Shown here one piece after another: positions 31,578-39,985 of a DNA stretch of 64,000 bases. How positions within the stretch are numbered: position 1 is the stretch's first letter; each line of letters opens with the position of its first letter. The notes under the pieces are model-generated. The model had not been told where the DNA came from, searched no databases, and saw only the letters and a list, made by a program, of their open reading frames with translations. Origin of the DNA: Microbacterium sp. (GTDB lineage: Bacteria > Actinomycetota > Actinomycetes > Actinomycetales > Microbacteriaceae). The position numbers and the translations under genes are program-made. Location: NCBI GenBank assembly GCA_031177765.1, contig JAPSKH010000001.1, positions 1-64,000 of the forward strand, read 5' to 3'.

Positions 31578-32560
31578 CGTGTGGTCCCCTTCCGCGTGGC
31601 ATCCGTCGAGTCGGCATCGCGCTCCGCGCCCGCCAGCAGCAGGTAGAGCGCGGCCATGCGCACCGAGACGCCGTTCGCGACTTGCTCGAGCACCGTCGAG
31701 CGGGGCGAGTCCGCGGCTTCTGCGGAGATCTCGAGCCCCCGGTTCATCGGCCCGGGATGCATCACAATGCTATCGGCTCCGAGACCCTGCAGACGCCGGG
31801 CGTCCAGGCCCCACCGGCGGGAATACTCCCGTTCAGTGGGGAAATACGCGGCATTCATGCGCTCCAGCTGGATTCGCAGCATCATGAGAGCGTCCGGCTG
31901 CGCCGCGATCGCCTCGTCGAGGTCGTACAGCACGCGGACGGGCCAGGTCGAGACGTCCTGCGGGATGAGGGTGGGTGGGGCGACCAGCGTCACGCGTGCG
32001 CCGAGCGTGTGCAGCAGCCAGACGTTCGAACGTGCCACGCGCGAGTGGAGGATGTCGCCGACGATCGTGACGCCGACCCCGGAGAGGTCGCGCCCGCGGC
32101 TGTCGTCCCCGAAGCGGCGCTTGCGGATCGTGTACGCGTCCAGCAGCGCCTGCGTGGGGTGCTCGTGCGTGCCGTCGCCGGCGTTGACCACGCCGGCCGA
32201 GATCCAGCCGCTCGTGGCCAGTGTGCGAGGGGCTCCGGAGGCTCCGTGGCGGATGACGACCGCGTCGGCCCCCATCGCCTGCAGCGTCTGCGCGGTGTCC
32301 TGAAGGGACTCCCCCTTGGACACGCTCGAGCCCTTGGCCGCGAAGTTGATGACGTCGGCCGACAGCCGCTTCGCCGCAGCCTCGAACGAGATGCGGGTGC
32401 GCGTGGAGTCCTCGAAGAAGAGATTGACGACGGTTCTGCCCCGCAGCGTGGGCAGCTTCTTGACCTCGCGCTGCTGGGTGTCGGCCATGTCCTCGGCGAC
32501 GTCGAGGATGCGCAGCGCCTCGGCGGGGCTGAGCGACTTGGTGTCGAGCAGGTGCCTCAT
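31574..32560 (-). CDS. pyrB: Aspartate carbamoyltransferase catalytic subunit
   Basis: Transfers the carbamoyl group to aspartate, the committed step of pyrimidine synthesis. The protein is 328 residues. The carbamoyl-phosphate motif is [13 protein letters not shown], and the aspartate-site loop is [13 protein letters not shown]. No pyrI regulatory subunit is present. ATG 32560 overlaps the pyrR stop as ATGA. Confidence 0.96.
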   Translation of the reverse strand: MRHLLDTKSLSPAEALRILDVAEDMADTQQREVKKLPTLRGRTVVNLFFEDSTRTRISFEAAAKRLSADVINFAAKGSSVSKGESLQDTAQTLQAMGADAVVIRHGASGAPRTLATSGWISAGVVNAGDGTHEHPTQALLDAYTIRKRRFGDDSRGRDLSGVGVTIVGDILHSRVARSNVWLLHTLGARVTLVAPPTLIPQDVSTWPVRVLYDLDEAIAAQPDALMMLRIQLERMNAAYFPTEREYSRRWGLDARRLQGLGADSIVMHPGPMNRGLEISAEAADSPRSTVLEQVANGVSVRMAALYLLLAGAERDADSTDATRKGTTR

Positions 32561-33087
32561 GACGCGATCGTCACCTCCTCGCTGCCGTCGACCTCGGCCA
32601 GGCGGACGTTGACGCGCTCGTCCCGCGCGCTCGGCAGGTTCTTGCCGACGAAGTCAGGGCGGATGGGCAGCTCGCGGTGGCCGCGATCGACGAGGATCGC
32701 CAGCCGCACGGCGGCGGGGCGGCCGATGTCCTGCAGGGCGTCGAGCGCCGCCCGGATGCTGCGGCCCGAGAACAGCACGTCGTCGACGAGGACGACGACC
32801 TTGCCGTCGACGCCGCCGGACGGGATCTGGGTGGGCTGGGGCGCGCGTGTGGGATTGCGATGCAGGTCGTCGCGGTACATCGTGACGTCGAGCGATCCGA
32901 CCGGCACGGGCGCCTCGCCGAACTGCTGGACGAGCCGGCCGATGCGGTGGGCGAGCGTGACGCCGCGGGTGGGGATGCCGAGGATCACCAGACCATCCGG
33001 GCCCTTGTTGGACTCGAGGATCTCGTGGGAGATCCGAGTCAGGGCTCGCGCGATGTCGGCCTCATGCAGCACGGTGCGCGTGCTCAT
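32557..33087 (-). CDS. pyrR: PyrR bifunctional RNA-binding regulator / uracil phosphoribosyltransferase
   Basis: UMP/UTP-responsive regulator of 176 residues that binds the pyr leader mRNA and belongs to the PRTase fold. The PRPP-binding motif is [19 protein letters not shown], and the N-terminus is [20 protein letters not shown] chose ATG 33087, with GGGAG seven bases upstream; a longer frame begins within the leader structure. It is the first gene of pyrR-pyrB-pyrC-(membrane protein)-carA-carB-pyrF and probably controls its own translation through the structure at 33094-33127. Confidence 0.96.
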   Translation of the reverse strand: MSTRTVLHEADIARALTRISHEILESNKGPDGLVILGIPTRGVTLAHRIGRLVQQFGEAPVPVGSLDVTMYRDDLHRNPTRAPQPTQIPSGGVDGKVVVLVDDVLFSGRSIRAALDALQDIGRPAAVRLAILVDRGHRELPIRPDFVGKNLPSARDERVNVRLAEVDGSEEVTIAS

Positions 33088-33093
33088 CCGCCG

Positions 33094-33127
33094 CTCCCTT
33101 CTCCGCCTCACGGGACGGGGTTAAAGG
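33094..33127 (-). promoter_or_regulatory. PyrR-binding leader hairpin overlapping the pyrR ribosome binding site
   Basis: The mRNA reads CGTCCCGTGAGGCG at 33117-33104. This matches the known PyrR-binding consensus (ARUCCnGnGAGGYU) at every position except the first and last bases. It folds as an upper stem CCG plus CC with GG plus CGG, with GTGA in the loop. A lower stem pairs CCTT (33127-33124) with AAGG (33100-33097), separated from the upper stem by an internal loop. The lower stem sequesters the AAGGGAG ribosome binding site, so PyrR binding would block translation. Confidence 0.75.
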
Positions 33128-33145
33128 TTGCTGTGGTCGTCGTCC

Positions 33146-33151
33146 AGTCTA
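33146..33151 (-). promoter_or_regulatory. Putative -10 box of the pyr operon
   Basis: On the minus strand TAGACT lies 59 bases upstream of the pyrR ATG. The expected start point near 33139 gives a leader of about 50 bases, just enough to include the whole PyrR-binding hairpin. Confidence 0.6.
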
Positions 33152-33159
33152 TGACACGG

Positions 33160-33193
33160 CGAAGACCGGCTCCCAATCGGAAGCCGGTCTTCG
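33160..33193 (-). terminator. Hairpin after doxX
   Basis: CGAAGACCGGCT (33160-33171) pairs with AGCCGGTCTTCG (33182-33193), a perfect 12-base-pair stem with a 10-base loop, 13 bases after the doxX stop. It lies upstream of the pyr -10 box, so it terminates doxX and is not a pyr attenuator. Confidence 0.7.
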
Positions 33194-33205
33194 CGCGAGG
33201 CTGCG

Positions 33206-33739
33206 TCAGCGCCGTACCCGACCGCGCAGCACGCGCGAGGCGACGACCAGGGCGGCCGCGATGAGCACGACGTTCTTGAAGATGTACTGCCCGGTCAGCG
33301 TGGGACCCACGGGACCGAAGACCTCGCCGGGCAGGAGCACGATCGGCGACATGATGCCGACGAAGGCGAAGGCGAGCACGACAAGCCCCGCACGGGCGAA
33401 CGCGCCGCCGAGGATGAGGAGCAGGCCCGCAGCCACCTCGATCACCGCGGTCGCCACGAGCGCCGCGTGGCCGCTGACGAGGCCGAAGGTCAGCTTCTCC
33501 CACGTGGCGCTGACGAGAGCCTCCACGGGGCTCATCCCGGGGATCAGCTTGAGTGCACCGAACGCGACGAAGACGGCGCCGAGGGCGACCCGCAGCGCGG
33601 GCACGCTCCAGCGCACCAGGAGATTCTTGAGCGCGGACTCCGCGCGGGCTTCGAGGGCGAGGGCGGCGCGCAGCGGGTGCGGGCGACGGACGCGGGCGGG
33701 GACGACGCCGGCGGCGCCGTGGACGGAAACGGTGGTCAT
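33206..33739 (-). CDS. DoxX family membrane protein
   Basis: A 177-residue protein with a basic N-terminal stretch and four hydrophobic segments (about residues 45-65, 85-108, 112-130 and 145-168), the DoxX layout. It includes ALRVALGAVFVAFGALKLIPG, the typical first helix. DoxX proteins are linked to redox and sulfur stress at the membrane in mycobacteria; the role here is not shown by the sequence. AAGGAG lies nine bases upstream of ATG 33739. It has its own terminator and a palindrome-containing upstream region, so it is probably monocistronic. Confidence 0.85.
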   Translation of the reverse strand: MTTVSVHGAAGVVPARVRRPHPLRAALALEARAESALKNLLVRWSVPALRVALGAVFVAFGALKLIPGMSPVEALVSATWEKLTFGLVSGHAALVATAVIEVAAGLLLILGGAFARAGLVVLAFAFVGIMSPIVLLPGEVFGPVGPTLTGQYIFKNVVLIAAALVVASRVLRGRVRR

Positions 33740-33918
33740 GGCGTGACTCCTTCGGTCTGATCGCCCGCGGTCGCGGGCACGGTGATCTAGACCGGGGAGC
33801 GAGGTCCCTGATACGCACGGCGCCGATTCAGCACCTGACAGACAGCGATATCGCCGGGACCGGGCCGATCAGTTGTCGGAAGGCTACAACCGGGGGTCGC
33901 CTCGCCGCCGCGAGGACG
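33740..33918 (-). promoter_or_regulatory. Upstream region of doxX with two palindromes
   Basis: This 179-base gap has no ORF. It contains a perfect palindrome GCGATATCGC (33845-33854), an inverted repeat GCCCGCG-GT-CGCGGGC (33763-33778) that would sit in the doxX leader, and TAGCCT on the minus strand at 33886-33881, a possible -10 box about 142 bases before the doxX start. The palindromes are candidate operators; none matches a regulator I can name. Confidence 0.4.
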
Positions 33919-35493
33919 TCAGGCTGCCGGTGCCGCTGCCGCCCGATGCAGGTCGTCCTCCACCTGGCTGGCGCGGATCGGGTGACCGTGGGTCGTGAGG
34001 CACCGACCCGAGGTGAGATCCCACTTCCAGTCGTGCAGGCTGCACGTGAGCACGCCGTCCTGGATCTTGCCGGTCTTGGACAGGTCGGCGCGCAGGTGCG
34101 GACAGCGTCGCTGCACGACCCAGTCCTCGAGCTGGATGTCCTCCGACACGTCGGACTGCTCCGCGTACCAGTTCTCGACGTACTCGATGCGGTCGCGCGA
34201 GAGGCACTTCATGAACGTGTAGATGAACTCGTTGAACTTGCCCACGCGCCCGGCGGCGAACTGCATCGAGAGGAAGATCGAGTTCGACCAGTCGATCTCG
34301 CGATCGGCGATGTTGGTCGAGACGAGGTCGGCCGGGATGGTGAACCAGTAGCTGGTCTCCTCCCCCGCGTACTCGCGCACCTTTGCCTTCGGGAAGTCCA
34401 CGACCATGTCGAGGTCGCCGATCGTGTAGCGCACCGGCCCGCCGACGCCCTCGCGGAAGATCCGCCCCCGACGCAGCAGCGGCTCCCACCACTCCTTGAT
34501 GGCCTGCAGCATCTCCGCCGGCGGAAGCGTGGCCGGTCGCGAGGCCTCCTCCTCGGCGATCTCGGCCTGCCGGGTGGCGCGCTGCTGCTCCAGGTAGCCC
34601 CACTTGTCCTCGAACATCGCCTGGATCTCGGCATCCGTGTAGAGCGTCTGCTCGATGGTCTGCACGCCGTTCTCGATGGTGACCACGGTGCCGGGGATGA
34701 AGACGTGACCGGTGTACTGCGGAGCCTCCTTCTGCATGCGACGGATGAACTCCACCTGATCGGTGAAGATCGAGTCGTTCGCGGCGCCGAGGCCGTTGTA
34801 GCGGAACAGCTCGTCGCGAAGGAACATCGGCGGCCCTGCCATGGGGAAGACGTGCGGTGCGTCCACCTTCTCGATGTAGTACATCGCCCGCTTGTGCTGC
34901 GCCTCGCGCTTGAGGTGGGCGAAGTTCTCCTTCGCGTCCTGCGGCAGGTCGTACACCATCGGCCACCAGATGGCGCCCGAGAACTGGGTGAAGTACGCCT
35001 CGGGCTTCGAGAACGACAGCAGCTTGTCGAGATCGAGCGGGTGCGAGTCGTTCTGGTTGAGGATCGACGCGGTGCCGTCGTCGATCGAGAGGCTCGAATC
35101 GCCGATGGGTCCGTCGGAGGGGGCGCGCAGCGGCGTGATCATCATGCGCAGCGGCCCGTACTCGAGGACCTCGCCGGCCTGGGTGTAGACGATGTTGTCG
35201 TACCCGAGCCTGCGCAGGTCCTGCTCGAGGTCATCGGTCGGGTACTCGGGAAGGAGGACCTTGATGTCCTTGGGCACGTAGGTCTCCAGCAGCCACGGGT
35301 CGAAGTGGTCCCGGTGCCGGTGGGAGATGTAGAGGAAGTCGGCCTTGCCGTACCGCTCCCAGTCGAGCCCGCGGTTGTCGGGGAACGGGAACCACGATCC
35401 GAAGAACGCCGGCTTCACCCAGGGGTCGCAGAGGATGCTTCCTCCGGCCGTCTCGATGAACATTCCGGCGTGGCCGAGCCCCGTGATGCGCAT
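33919..35493 (-). CDS. MBL-fold metallohydrolase with C-terminal Rieske [2Fe-2S] domain
   Basis: A 524-residue two-domain protein. The N-terminal ~250 residues are a metallo-beta-lactamase fold with the metal motif SHRHRDHFD (HxHxDH) and N-terminal GLGHAGMFIETAGGSILCDP, a UlaG-like start. A helical middle part follows. The last ~90 residues carry Rieske ligands, CPH and CSLH (C-x-H ... C-x2-H). The same two folds, in the opposite order, occur in CMP-Neu5Ac hydroxylase; no sialic-acid genes are nearby, so that reaction is not implied. AGGAGG precedes ATG 35493, and a TAGAAT box lies upstream. It probably carries out an iron-dependent oxidation in the cytoplasm; the substrate is unknown. Confidence 0.88.
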   Translation of the reverse strand: MRITGLGHAGMFIETAGGSILCDPWVKPAFFGSWFPFPDNRGLDWERYGKADFLYISHRHRDHFDPWLLETYVPKDIKVLLPEYPTDDLEQDLRRLGYDNIVYTQAGEVLEYGPLRMMITPLRAPSDGPIGDSSLSIDDGTASILNQNDSHPLDLDKLLSFSKPEAYFTQFSGAIWWPMVYDLPQDAKENFAHLKREAQHKRAMYYIEKVDAPHVFPMAGPPMFLRDELFRYNGLGAANDSIFTDQVEFIRRMQKEAPQYTGHVFIPGTVVTIENGVQTIEQTLYTDAEIQAMFEDKWGYLEQQRATRQAEIAEEEASRPATLPPAEMLQAIKEWWEPLLRRGRIFREGVGGPVRYTIGDLDMVVDFPKAKVREYAGEETSYWFTIPADLVSTNIADREIDWSNSIFLSMQFAAGRVGKFNEFIYTFMKCLSRDRIEYVENWYAEQSDVSEDIQLEDWVVQRRCPHLRADLSKTGKIQDGVLTCSLHDWKWDLTSGRCLTTHGHPIRASQVEDDLHRAAAAPAA

Positions 35494-35519
35494 GGGAGTC
35501 CTCCTGTTCGAACCAGTCG

Positions 35520-35538
35520 ATTCTAGGCGAGTGCTCGC
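35520..35538 (-). promoter_or_regulatory. Promoter -10 and adjacent inverted repeat of the MBL-Rieske gene
   Basis: On the minus strand TAGAAT (35525-35520) lies 27 bases before the ATG. Directly upstream, within the spacer, GCGAG and CTCGC (35527-35531 and 35534-35538) flank two bases, a possible operator half-site pair. Confidence 0.5.
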
Positions 35539-35585
35539 TGAGAGCCCGCGGGACGAGCCGGGCCTCGCGATCCCGGTCGCTCTCA
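35539..35585 (-). terminator. Structured 3' end of the SNF2 gene
   Basis: TGAGAGC (35585-35579 on the minus strand, overlapping the stop codon) pairs with GCTCTCA (35545-35539). An inner CCGGG/CCCGG stem lies between them. Together they could form a terminator that isolates the MBL-Rieske promoter. No T-run follows. Confidence 0.5.
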
Positions 35586-38500
35586 CGGCTCGAACAGCGC
35601 GCGGATGTCCTCGGCGGTGAGCGTCTGGCTGAAGAGCGCGTCGTCGTCGAGGACCGAGCGGAACAGGCGGGCCTTGCGCTGCTGCAGCGCCATGACCTTC
35701 TCCTCGATCGTCCCGGCCGCGATCATCCGGTACACCAGGACGCTGCGGTGCTGGCCGATGCGGTGAGCCCTGTCGACGGCCTGCGCCTCGGCCGCGGGGT
35801 TCCACCACGGGTCGAGCAGGAAGACGTAGTCGGCTTCGGTGAGGGTGAGACCGAACCCCCCGGCCTTGAGACTGAGGAGGAACACCGGCGCCTCACCGCC
35901 GCGGAACGACGCGATCGCGGCGTCGCGGTCCCGTGTGGAGCCGTCGAGGTAGGCGTACGGGATGCCACGCTGCTCCAGGCGCGCCGCGACGAGCCCGAGG
36001 AAGGACGTGAACTGGCTGAAGATCAGCGCACGGTGACCCTCGGCGAGGGCCTCGTCCAGCTGCTCGAAGAGCACGTCGAGCTTGCTCGGCGCGATGTGCG
36101 CATGCGCGGGATCGACGAGCTCGGGTGCCAGGCTCAGCATCCGCAGGAGGGTCAGCGAGCGGAACACGATGAAGCGGTTCCGATCGAGGTCGTCCAGGAG
36201 CCCCAGCACCTTCTGGCGTTCGCGCTGCAGCACGGTGTCGTACAGCGCGCGGTGCGCCGCGCCGAGCTCGATCTGCAGGGCCTGCTCCTGCTTGGCGGGC
36301 AGATCGGGGGCGACCAGCTCCTTCGTGCGCCGGAGCACGAACGGGCGGATCCGGCGACGCAGCCGCGAGAGACGCTGCGCCCGGTACGCGCCGCCTTCCT
36401 GGTTCTCGGGCACCTTGCCCTTCTCGATCGGACCGACGAACTCCTCCCGGAAGCGGCGCGCGGACGGGAAGAGCCCCGGCGCGACGAGGGACAGCAGCGC
36501 CCACAGCTCCGTCAGCGTGTTCTCCAGCGGTGTGCCGGTGATGGCGTAGACCACGTCGGCGCTCAGCGCCTGCGCCGCTCGGTAGGCCTTCGTCGCGCTG
36601 TTCTTGACGAACTGCGCCTCGTCCAGCACGAGGCCCGCCCATCCCACGTCGGCGAACTCGCGCTCGTCCAGTCGGAGCACCGCGTAGGAGGTGATCACGA
36701 GATCGGCCGAAGCGGCGGCGTCCGCGACCGCGGTCCCCCGCCTTGCGCGTGTCGCGTCGATCACCGCGACGCGCAGGCCCGGAACGAACCGGGCCGCCTC
36801 GGCGCGCCACGTCGAGAGCACCGACGTGGGGGCGACGACGAGGAAGGGTCGGCGCTCACCGTCAGCGCGGGTGTGCGAGATGAGCGTCAGCATCTGAAGC
36901 GTCTTGCCCAGGCCCATGTCGTCGGCGAGGATGCCACCCAGTCTGTGCTTCCACAGGAACGCCAGCCAGTCGTAGCCGGCTCGCTGGTACGGGCGCAGCT
37001 CGGCGCGTACGTCGGGAGGGACCGGCGCCGTGGGGACGCCGTCGGCGTTGCGGAGCCCCGCGATCGTCTCGCGCCATGTCACCGCCGGCTCCGCCTCATC
37101 GGCGAGGTCTTCGAAGTCGGACCACAGCGCCGTCTGGTACCGGCTGAGGCGCGGGCCGGTCTCCCACTCGTCGAGATCGCCGGCCTCGTCGATGAGGTCG
37201 CGCAGGCGCTGCAGCGAGGGATGGGTCAGCGAGAAGTAGGCGCCGTCGCTGAGCAGGACCTTCTTGCGTCCGAGCGACAGCGCCGTGAAGAGCGTGGCGA
37301 AGGGGATGCGCCGACCGTCGATCGTGACGACGAACCCGAGATCGAACCAGTCGGGATCCGTGGACTCGACGGTCGTGACGGCGATGCGGGGGTCGCCGCT
37401 CAGTTCCCGGTAGTGGGGCCGCTCGCCCGAGATGCGCACCTCGATGCCGTGCTCGCCGTCCAGGCGCGGCAGCAGGCGCGCGGCGAACTCCGCCGCGACC
37501 AGGCCCGAGAGCGCGTCGCGTGCGGAGAAGGGAACGGGCGAGTACTCGTGCCAGAGTCCCCGCAGGCGCTCGCGGATCGCCTCCTCCGCGGACGGATCGC
37601 CATCGGCCGCGTGCTGCCCCTCGGGCACCGGTGGGTGTTCGCCGTAGCGCCATGCCAGCTCGTACTCGAGCCGGTGCGACGGCAGGAACCGCACGTCGAG
37701 GACCGCGGTCGGAGCGGGCGCCGCCGGAACGTCGAGACCAGGCGCGTGCACGTCGACACGCCGGGCGATCCGCGGCAGGTGCTGCCGCACGAATTCGTCG
37801 GCGTCCTCACGCGGCACGAGCACCTCGCCGCCGGCGGCGAGCAGCGCCGGCACCGGGTCCGGGAGCGCCACCTCGGCGAGGGTGAGCTCGATCCGTTCGC
37901 CGCGGACGACGAACCGGTAGACCCCGGTGCGCCCGACCGGCCGCATCCGCGAGGCGCTCGTCGGCTCGCCGTCGATGGTGACCGCCGCCGACACCCGGAG
38001 CCCCGCACCGTCCCGTTCCGTGCGCACGGCGATCGATGCCTCATCGGCGATCGTCAGCGTCGTCGTCCGCTTGGTGGGAACGATCGGGATGCCCTCTCCG
38101 ACCGCGGCGGCCAGGTGCGACCACACGAGGCGCGACTCCACGTCGTCGAGGGTGAGCCACTCGGACGCATCCGAGAAGGCGCCGAAAAGGCGCACGTCGC
38201 GCGCAATGCTGTACAGCTCGGCGAACCACCGCGTCTGTGCGAGTCGATACGGGCCGCCCGGCCGGCGCACCGCCTCCCACGAGACGGCGCCCTTGATCCA
38301 GGCATCCGAGCGGCTGCTGCGCTCGAGCGGGCGAAGACCGATCAGGACGTCCTCGCCGTGCATGTGGAGCCCCCGTGCGGTCGCCGTCTCGACGCGCGCC
38401 GGCGCCCATGTGGACGCGCCCCGCCGGACCCTCTGCCGCAGCTCGACGCCGAGGGCGAGCGGCGTCGCTTCCGGGTCGCCGGGCGGCGATCCCGGCGACG

Positions 38501-38852
38501 GCGACAGCACGTCGCGCCACGACGGCCCGCCGGAAGCAGGAGCGGCCTCGGCCAGGCGGTTGCCGGCCAGGAGCGTGGCCACCGTGTGCTTGCAGTCGAA
38601 CTGCACGGGGCACGTGCACGAGGTCGCGGCGACCGGGCGGTCGGTGCGACGCGGATCCAGCCGGACGCGGCACCGGTACGGCGTGGGGCCGCTGCCGAGG
38701 ACCGTCGCCTCGACGACCGAGGTCTCCGCGTCCCACGCCACGTGCAGGACCGCGCCGTCGGCGAAGTACGCCACCCCTCGCTCGTACGTGGCGCCGTCGA
38801 CGAGGCGCCGGATGTGGGCGGCATCGACGAACGGAGGGGTCACGGCATCCAT
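35583..38852 (-). CDS. SNF2/RapA-like DEAD-box ATPase with N-terminal SWIM zinc finger
   Basis: A 1089-residue superfamily 2 DNA translocase. A SWIM zinc finger has ligands C79-x-C81-x5-C87-x-H89 (SCTCPVQFDCKH). About 450 residues of SNF2-associated bacterial domain follow, then the ATPase: motif I DDMGLGKT near residue 648, DEAQ (instead of DEAH) near 743, and the C-terminal helicase lobe with LIFSQFTSFL and QAVDRAHRIGQ. Proteins of this build are bacterial HepA/SNF2 ATPases proposed to act on RNA polymerase-DNA or other nucleoprotein complexes. It follows nusB behind a hairpin and carries no methylase or nuclease partner, so it does not look like a DISARM or restriction component. Confidence 0.92.
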   Translation of the reverse strand: MDAVTPPFVDAAHIRRLVDGATYERGVAYFADGAVLHVAWDAETSVVEATVLGSGPTPYRCRVRLDPRRTDRPVAATSCTCPVQFDCKHTVATLLAGNRLAEAAPASGGPSWRDVLSPSPGSPPGDPEATPLALGVELRQRVRRGASTWAPARVETATARGLHMHGEDVLIGLRPLERSSRSDAWIKGAVSWEAVRRPGGPYRLAQTRWFAELYSIARDVRLFGAFSDASEWLTLDDVESRLVWSHLAAAVGEGIPIVPTKRTTTLTIADEASIAVRTERDGAGLRVSAAVTIDGEPTSASRMRPVGRTGVYRFVVRGERIELTLAEVALPDPVPALLAAGGEVLVPREDADEFVRQHLPRIARRVDVHAPGLDVPAAPAPTAVLDVRFLPSHRLEYELAWRYGEHPPVPEGQHAADGDPSAEEAIRERLRGLWHEYSPVPFSARDALSGLVAAEFAARLLPRLDGEHGIEVRISGERPHYRELSGDPRIAVTTVESTDPDWFDLGFVVTIDGRRIPFATLFTALSLGRKKVLLSDGAYFSLTHPSLQRLRDLIDEAGDLDEWETGPRLSRYQTALWSDFEDLADEAEPAVTWRETIAGLRNADGVPTAPVPPDVRAELRPYQRAGYDWLAFLWKHRLGGILADDMGLGKTLQMLTLISHTRADGERRPFLVVAPTSVLSTWRAEAARFVPGLRVAVIDATRARRGTAVADAAASADLVITSYAVLRLDEREFADVGWAGLVLDEAQFVKNSATKAYRAAQALSADVVYAITGTPLENTLTELWALLSLVAPGLFPSARRFREEFVGPIEKGKVPENQEGGAYRAQRLSRLRRRIRPFVLRRTKELVAPDLPAKQEQALQIELGAAHRALYDTVLQRERQKVLGLLDDLDRNRFIVFRSLTLLRMLSLAPELVDPAHAHIAPSKLDVLFEQLDEALAEGHRALIFSQFTSFLGLVAARLEQRGIPYAYLDGSTRDRDAAIASFRGGEAPVFLLSLKAGGFGLTLTEADYVFLLDPWWNPAAEAQAVDRAHRIGQHRSVLVYRMIAAGTIEEKVMALQQRKARLFRSVLDDDALFSQTLTAEDIRALFEP

Positions 38853-38862
38853 CCTGGCAAGA

Positions 38863-38882
38863 CCGGCCGACGTTCCGGCCGG
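38863..38882 (-). terminator. Hairpin between nusB and the SNF2 gene
   Basis: CCGGCC (38863-38868) pairs with GGCCGG (38877-38882) around an eight-base loop, 13 bases after the nusB stop. It is GC-rich and has no T-run. It is a candidate end of the aro-efp-nusB transcript. Confidence 0.45.
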
Positions 38883-38895
38883 TGGCCGGCGCCGG

Positions 38896-39306
38896 TCAGG
38901 AGGAGCGGGCGATGCGGGCGAGCACTCCGTGCACGAAAGGTCCCGACTCGTCGGACGAGAACTCCTTCACCAGCTCCACGGCCTCGTCGATCGCCACGGC
39001 GGTGGGCACCTCGTCGTTGTAGAGGATCTCCCATGCGCCGATGCGCAGGACGGCGCGGTCGACGGCGGGCATGCGGGCGAGCGACCAGTCCTTGGCGAAC
39101 GTGGTGATCTGCTCGTCGATCGCCTCGCGATTGTCGATCACGCCGTCGACGATCTCGCGCGCGTACAGCCACGAGGCCTGGCGGGCGGGCTCGCCGGCGG
39201 CGCGCTTGGCCTCCGCGGCGAGGATCACCGCGATGTCGTCCCCGCGGACATCGGCCTGGAACAGGATGTCCAGCGCGCGCTTGCGCGCCTTCGAGCGTGC
39301 GCTCAT
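38896..39306 (-). CDS. nusB: Transcription antitermination factor NusB
   Basis: RNA-binding antitermination factor of 136 residues that acts with NusE on rRNA leader boxA. The N-terminus SARSKARKRALDILFQAD is the typical basic helix, and the C-terminal half has VAIDEAVELVKEFSSDESGPFVHGVL. It follows efp after 37 bases, the usual efp-nusB order. Confidence 0.95.
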   Translation of the reverse strand: MSARSKARKRALDILFQADVRGDDIAVILAAEAKRAAGEPARQASWLYAREIVDGVIDNREAIDEQITTFAKDWSLARMPAVDRAVLRIGAWEILYNDEVPTAVAIDEAVELVKEFSSDESGPFVHGVLARIARSS

Positions 39307-39343
39307 CGGTTTCGTGCAGTCATGGGCGGGCGCGTGGCGGCGC

Positions 39344-39904
39344 TCAGTTGACGCGACCGAGGTAGTCGCCGGTGCGGGTGTCGACCTTCACCTTGGTCCC
39401 GGTCTCGAGGAAGAGCGGCACCTGGATCTCGTAGCCGGTCTCGACGGTGGCGGGCTTGGTGCCGGCCGACGAGCGGTCGCCCTGCAGACCCGGCTCGGTG
39501 TAGGTGATCTCGAGCACCACGGACGCGGGCAGGTCGATGTACAGCGGGTTGCCGTTGTTGAGCGCGATCGTGACCTGCTGGTTCTCGAGCAGGAAGTTCT
39601 TGGCGTCGCCCACGGTCGCGGCGGGGACGGTGATCTGGTCGTAGTCGGCCGTGTCCATGAACACGAAGCCTTCGCCGTCGTTGTAGAGGTACGTGAAGTC
39701 GCGGCGGTCGACGTTCTCGATCTCGACCTTCGCACCGGCGTTGTAGGTCTTGTCGACGACCTTGCCGGTCATGACGTTCTTCAGCTTCGTACGGACGAAC
39801 GCGCCGCCCTTGCCGGGCTTGACGTGCTGGAACTCCACGACGCTCCAGAGCTGACCGTCGATGTTGAGGACGACGCCGTTCTTGATGTCTGCGGTGGATG
39901 CCAT
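39344..39904 (-). CDS. efp: Elongation factor P
   Basis: Relieves ribosome stalling at polyproline. The protein is 186 residues with the KOW-like N-domain and two OB domains (the last with [16 protein letters not shown]). The tip lysine is K32 in [12 protein letters not shown]. No EpmA, EarP or other EF-P modification gene lies in the window, in line with the unmodified-lysine type reported in actinobacteria. It has its own -10 box on the aroQ stop codon and a ~68-base leader. Confidence 0.96.
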   Translation of the reverse strand: MASTADIKNGVVLNIDGQLWSVVEFQHVKPGKGGAFVRTKLKNVMTGKVVDKTYNAGAKVEIENVDRRDFTYLYNDGEGFVFMDTADYDQITVPAATVGDAKNFLLENQQVTIALNNGNPLYIDLPASVVLEITYTEPGLQGDRSSAGTKPATVETGYEIQVPLFLETGTKVKVDTRTGDYLGRVN

Positions 39905-39951
39905 GAGGTGAGGAAGTCCGTTCGTGTGAGGAGAGCGCGGCTCGCGCGGTC

Positions 39952-39971
39952 GCGGAGCCTGTCGAAGCGCC
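39952..39971 (-). repeat. Dispersed intergenic repeat fragment
   Basis: On the minus strand the efp leader contains GGCGCTTCGACAGGCTCCGC. The core CTTCGACAGGCTC is, as far as I recall, a recurrent intergenic element in Microbacteriaceae and relatives. Only one recognisable copy lies in this window. Confidence 0.45.
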
Positions 39972-39979
39972 GACGGTCG

Positions 39980-39985
39980 ATTCTA
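39980..39985 (-). promoter_or_regulatory. Putative -10 box of efp overlapping the aroQ stop codon
   Basis: On the minus strand TAGAAT starts with the TAG stop codon of aroQ (39985-39983) and lies 75 bases before the efp ATG. Confidence 0.55.

Noticed and set aside
33160..33193. The strong hairpin as a pyr transcription attenuator
   Set aside because: It lies upstream of the pyr -10 box and right after the doxX stop, so it is not in the pyr transcript.
33206..38852. SNF2 ATPase, MBL-Rieske protein and DoxX as one defence island
   Set aside because: No nuclease, methylase or other defence partner is present. Each gene has its own promoter or terminator signals, and base composition does not differ from the neighbours.
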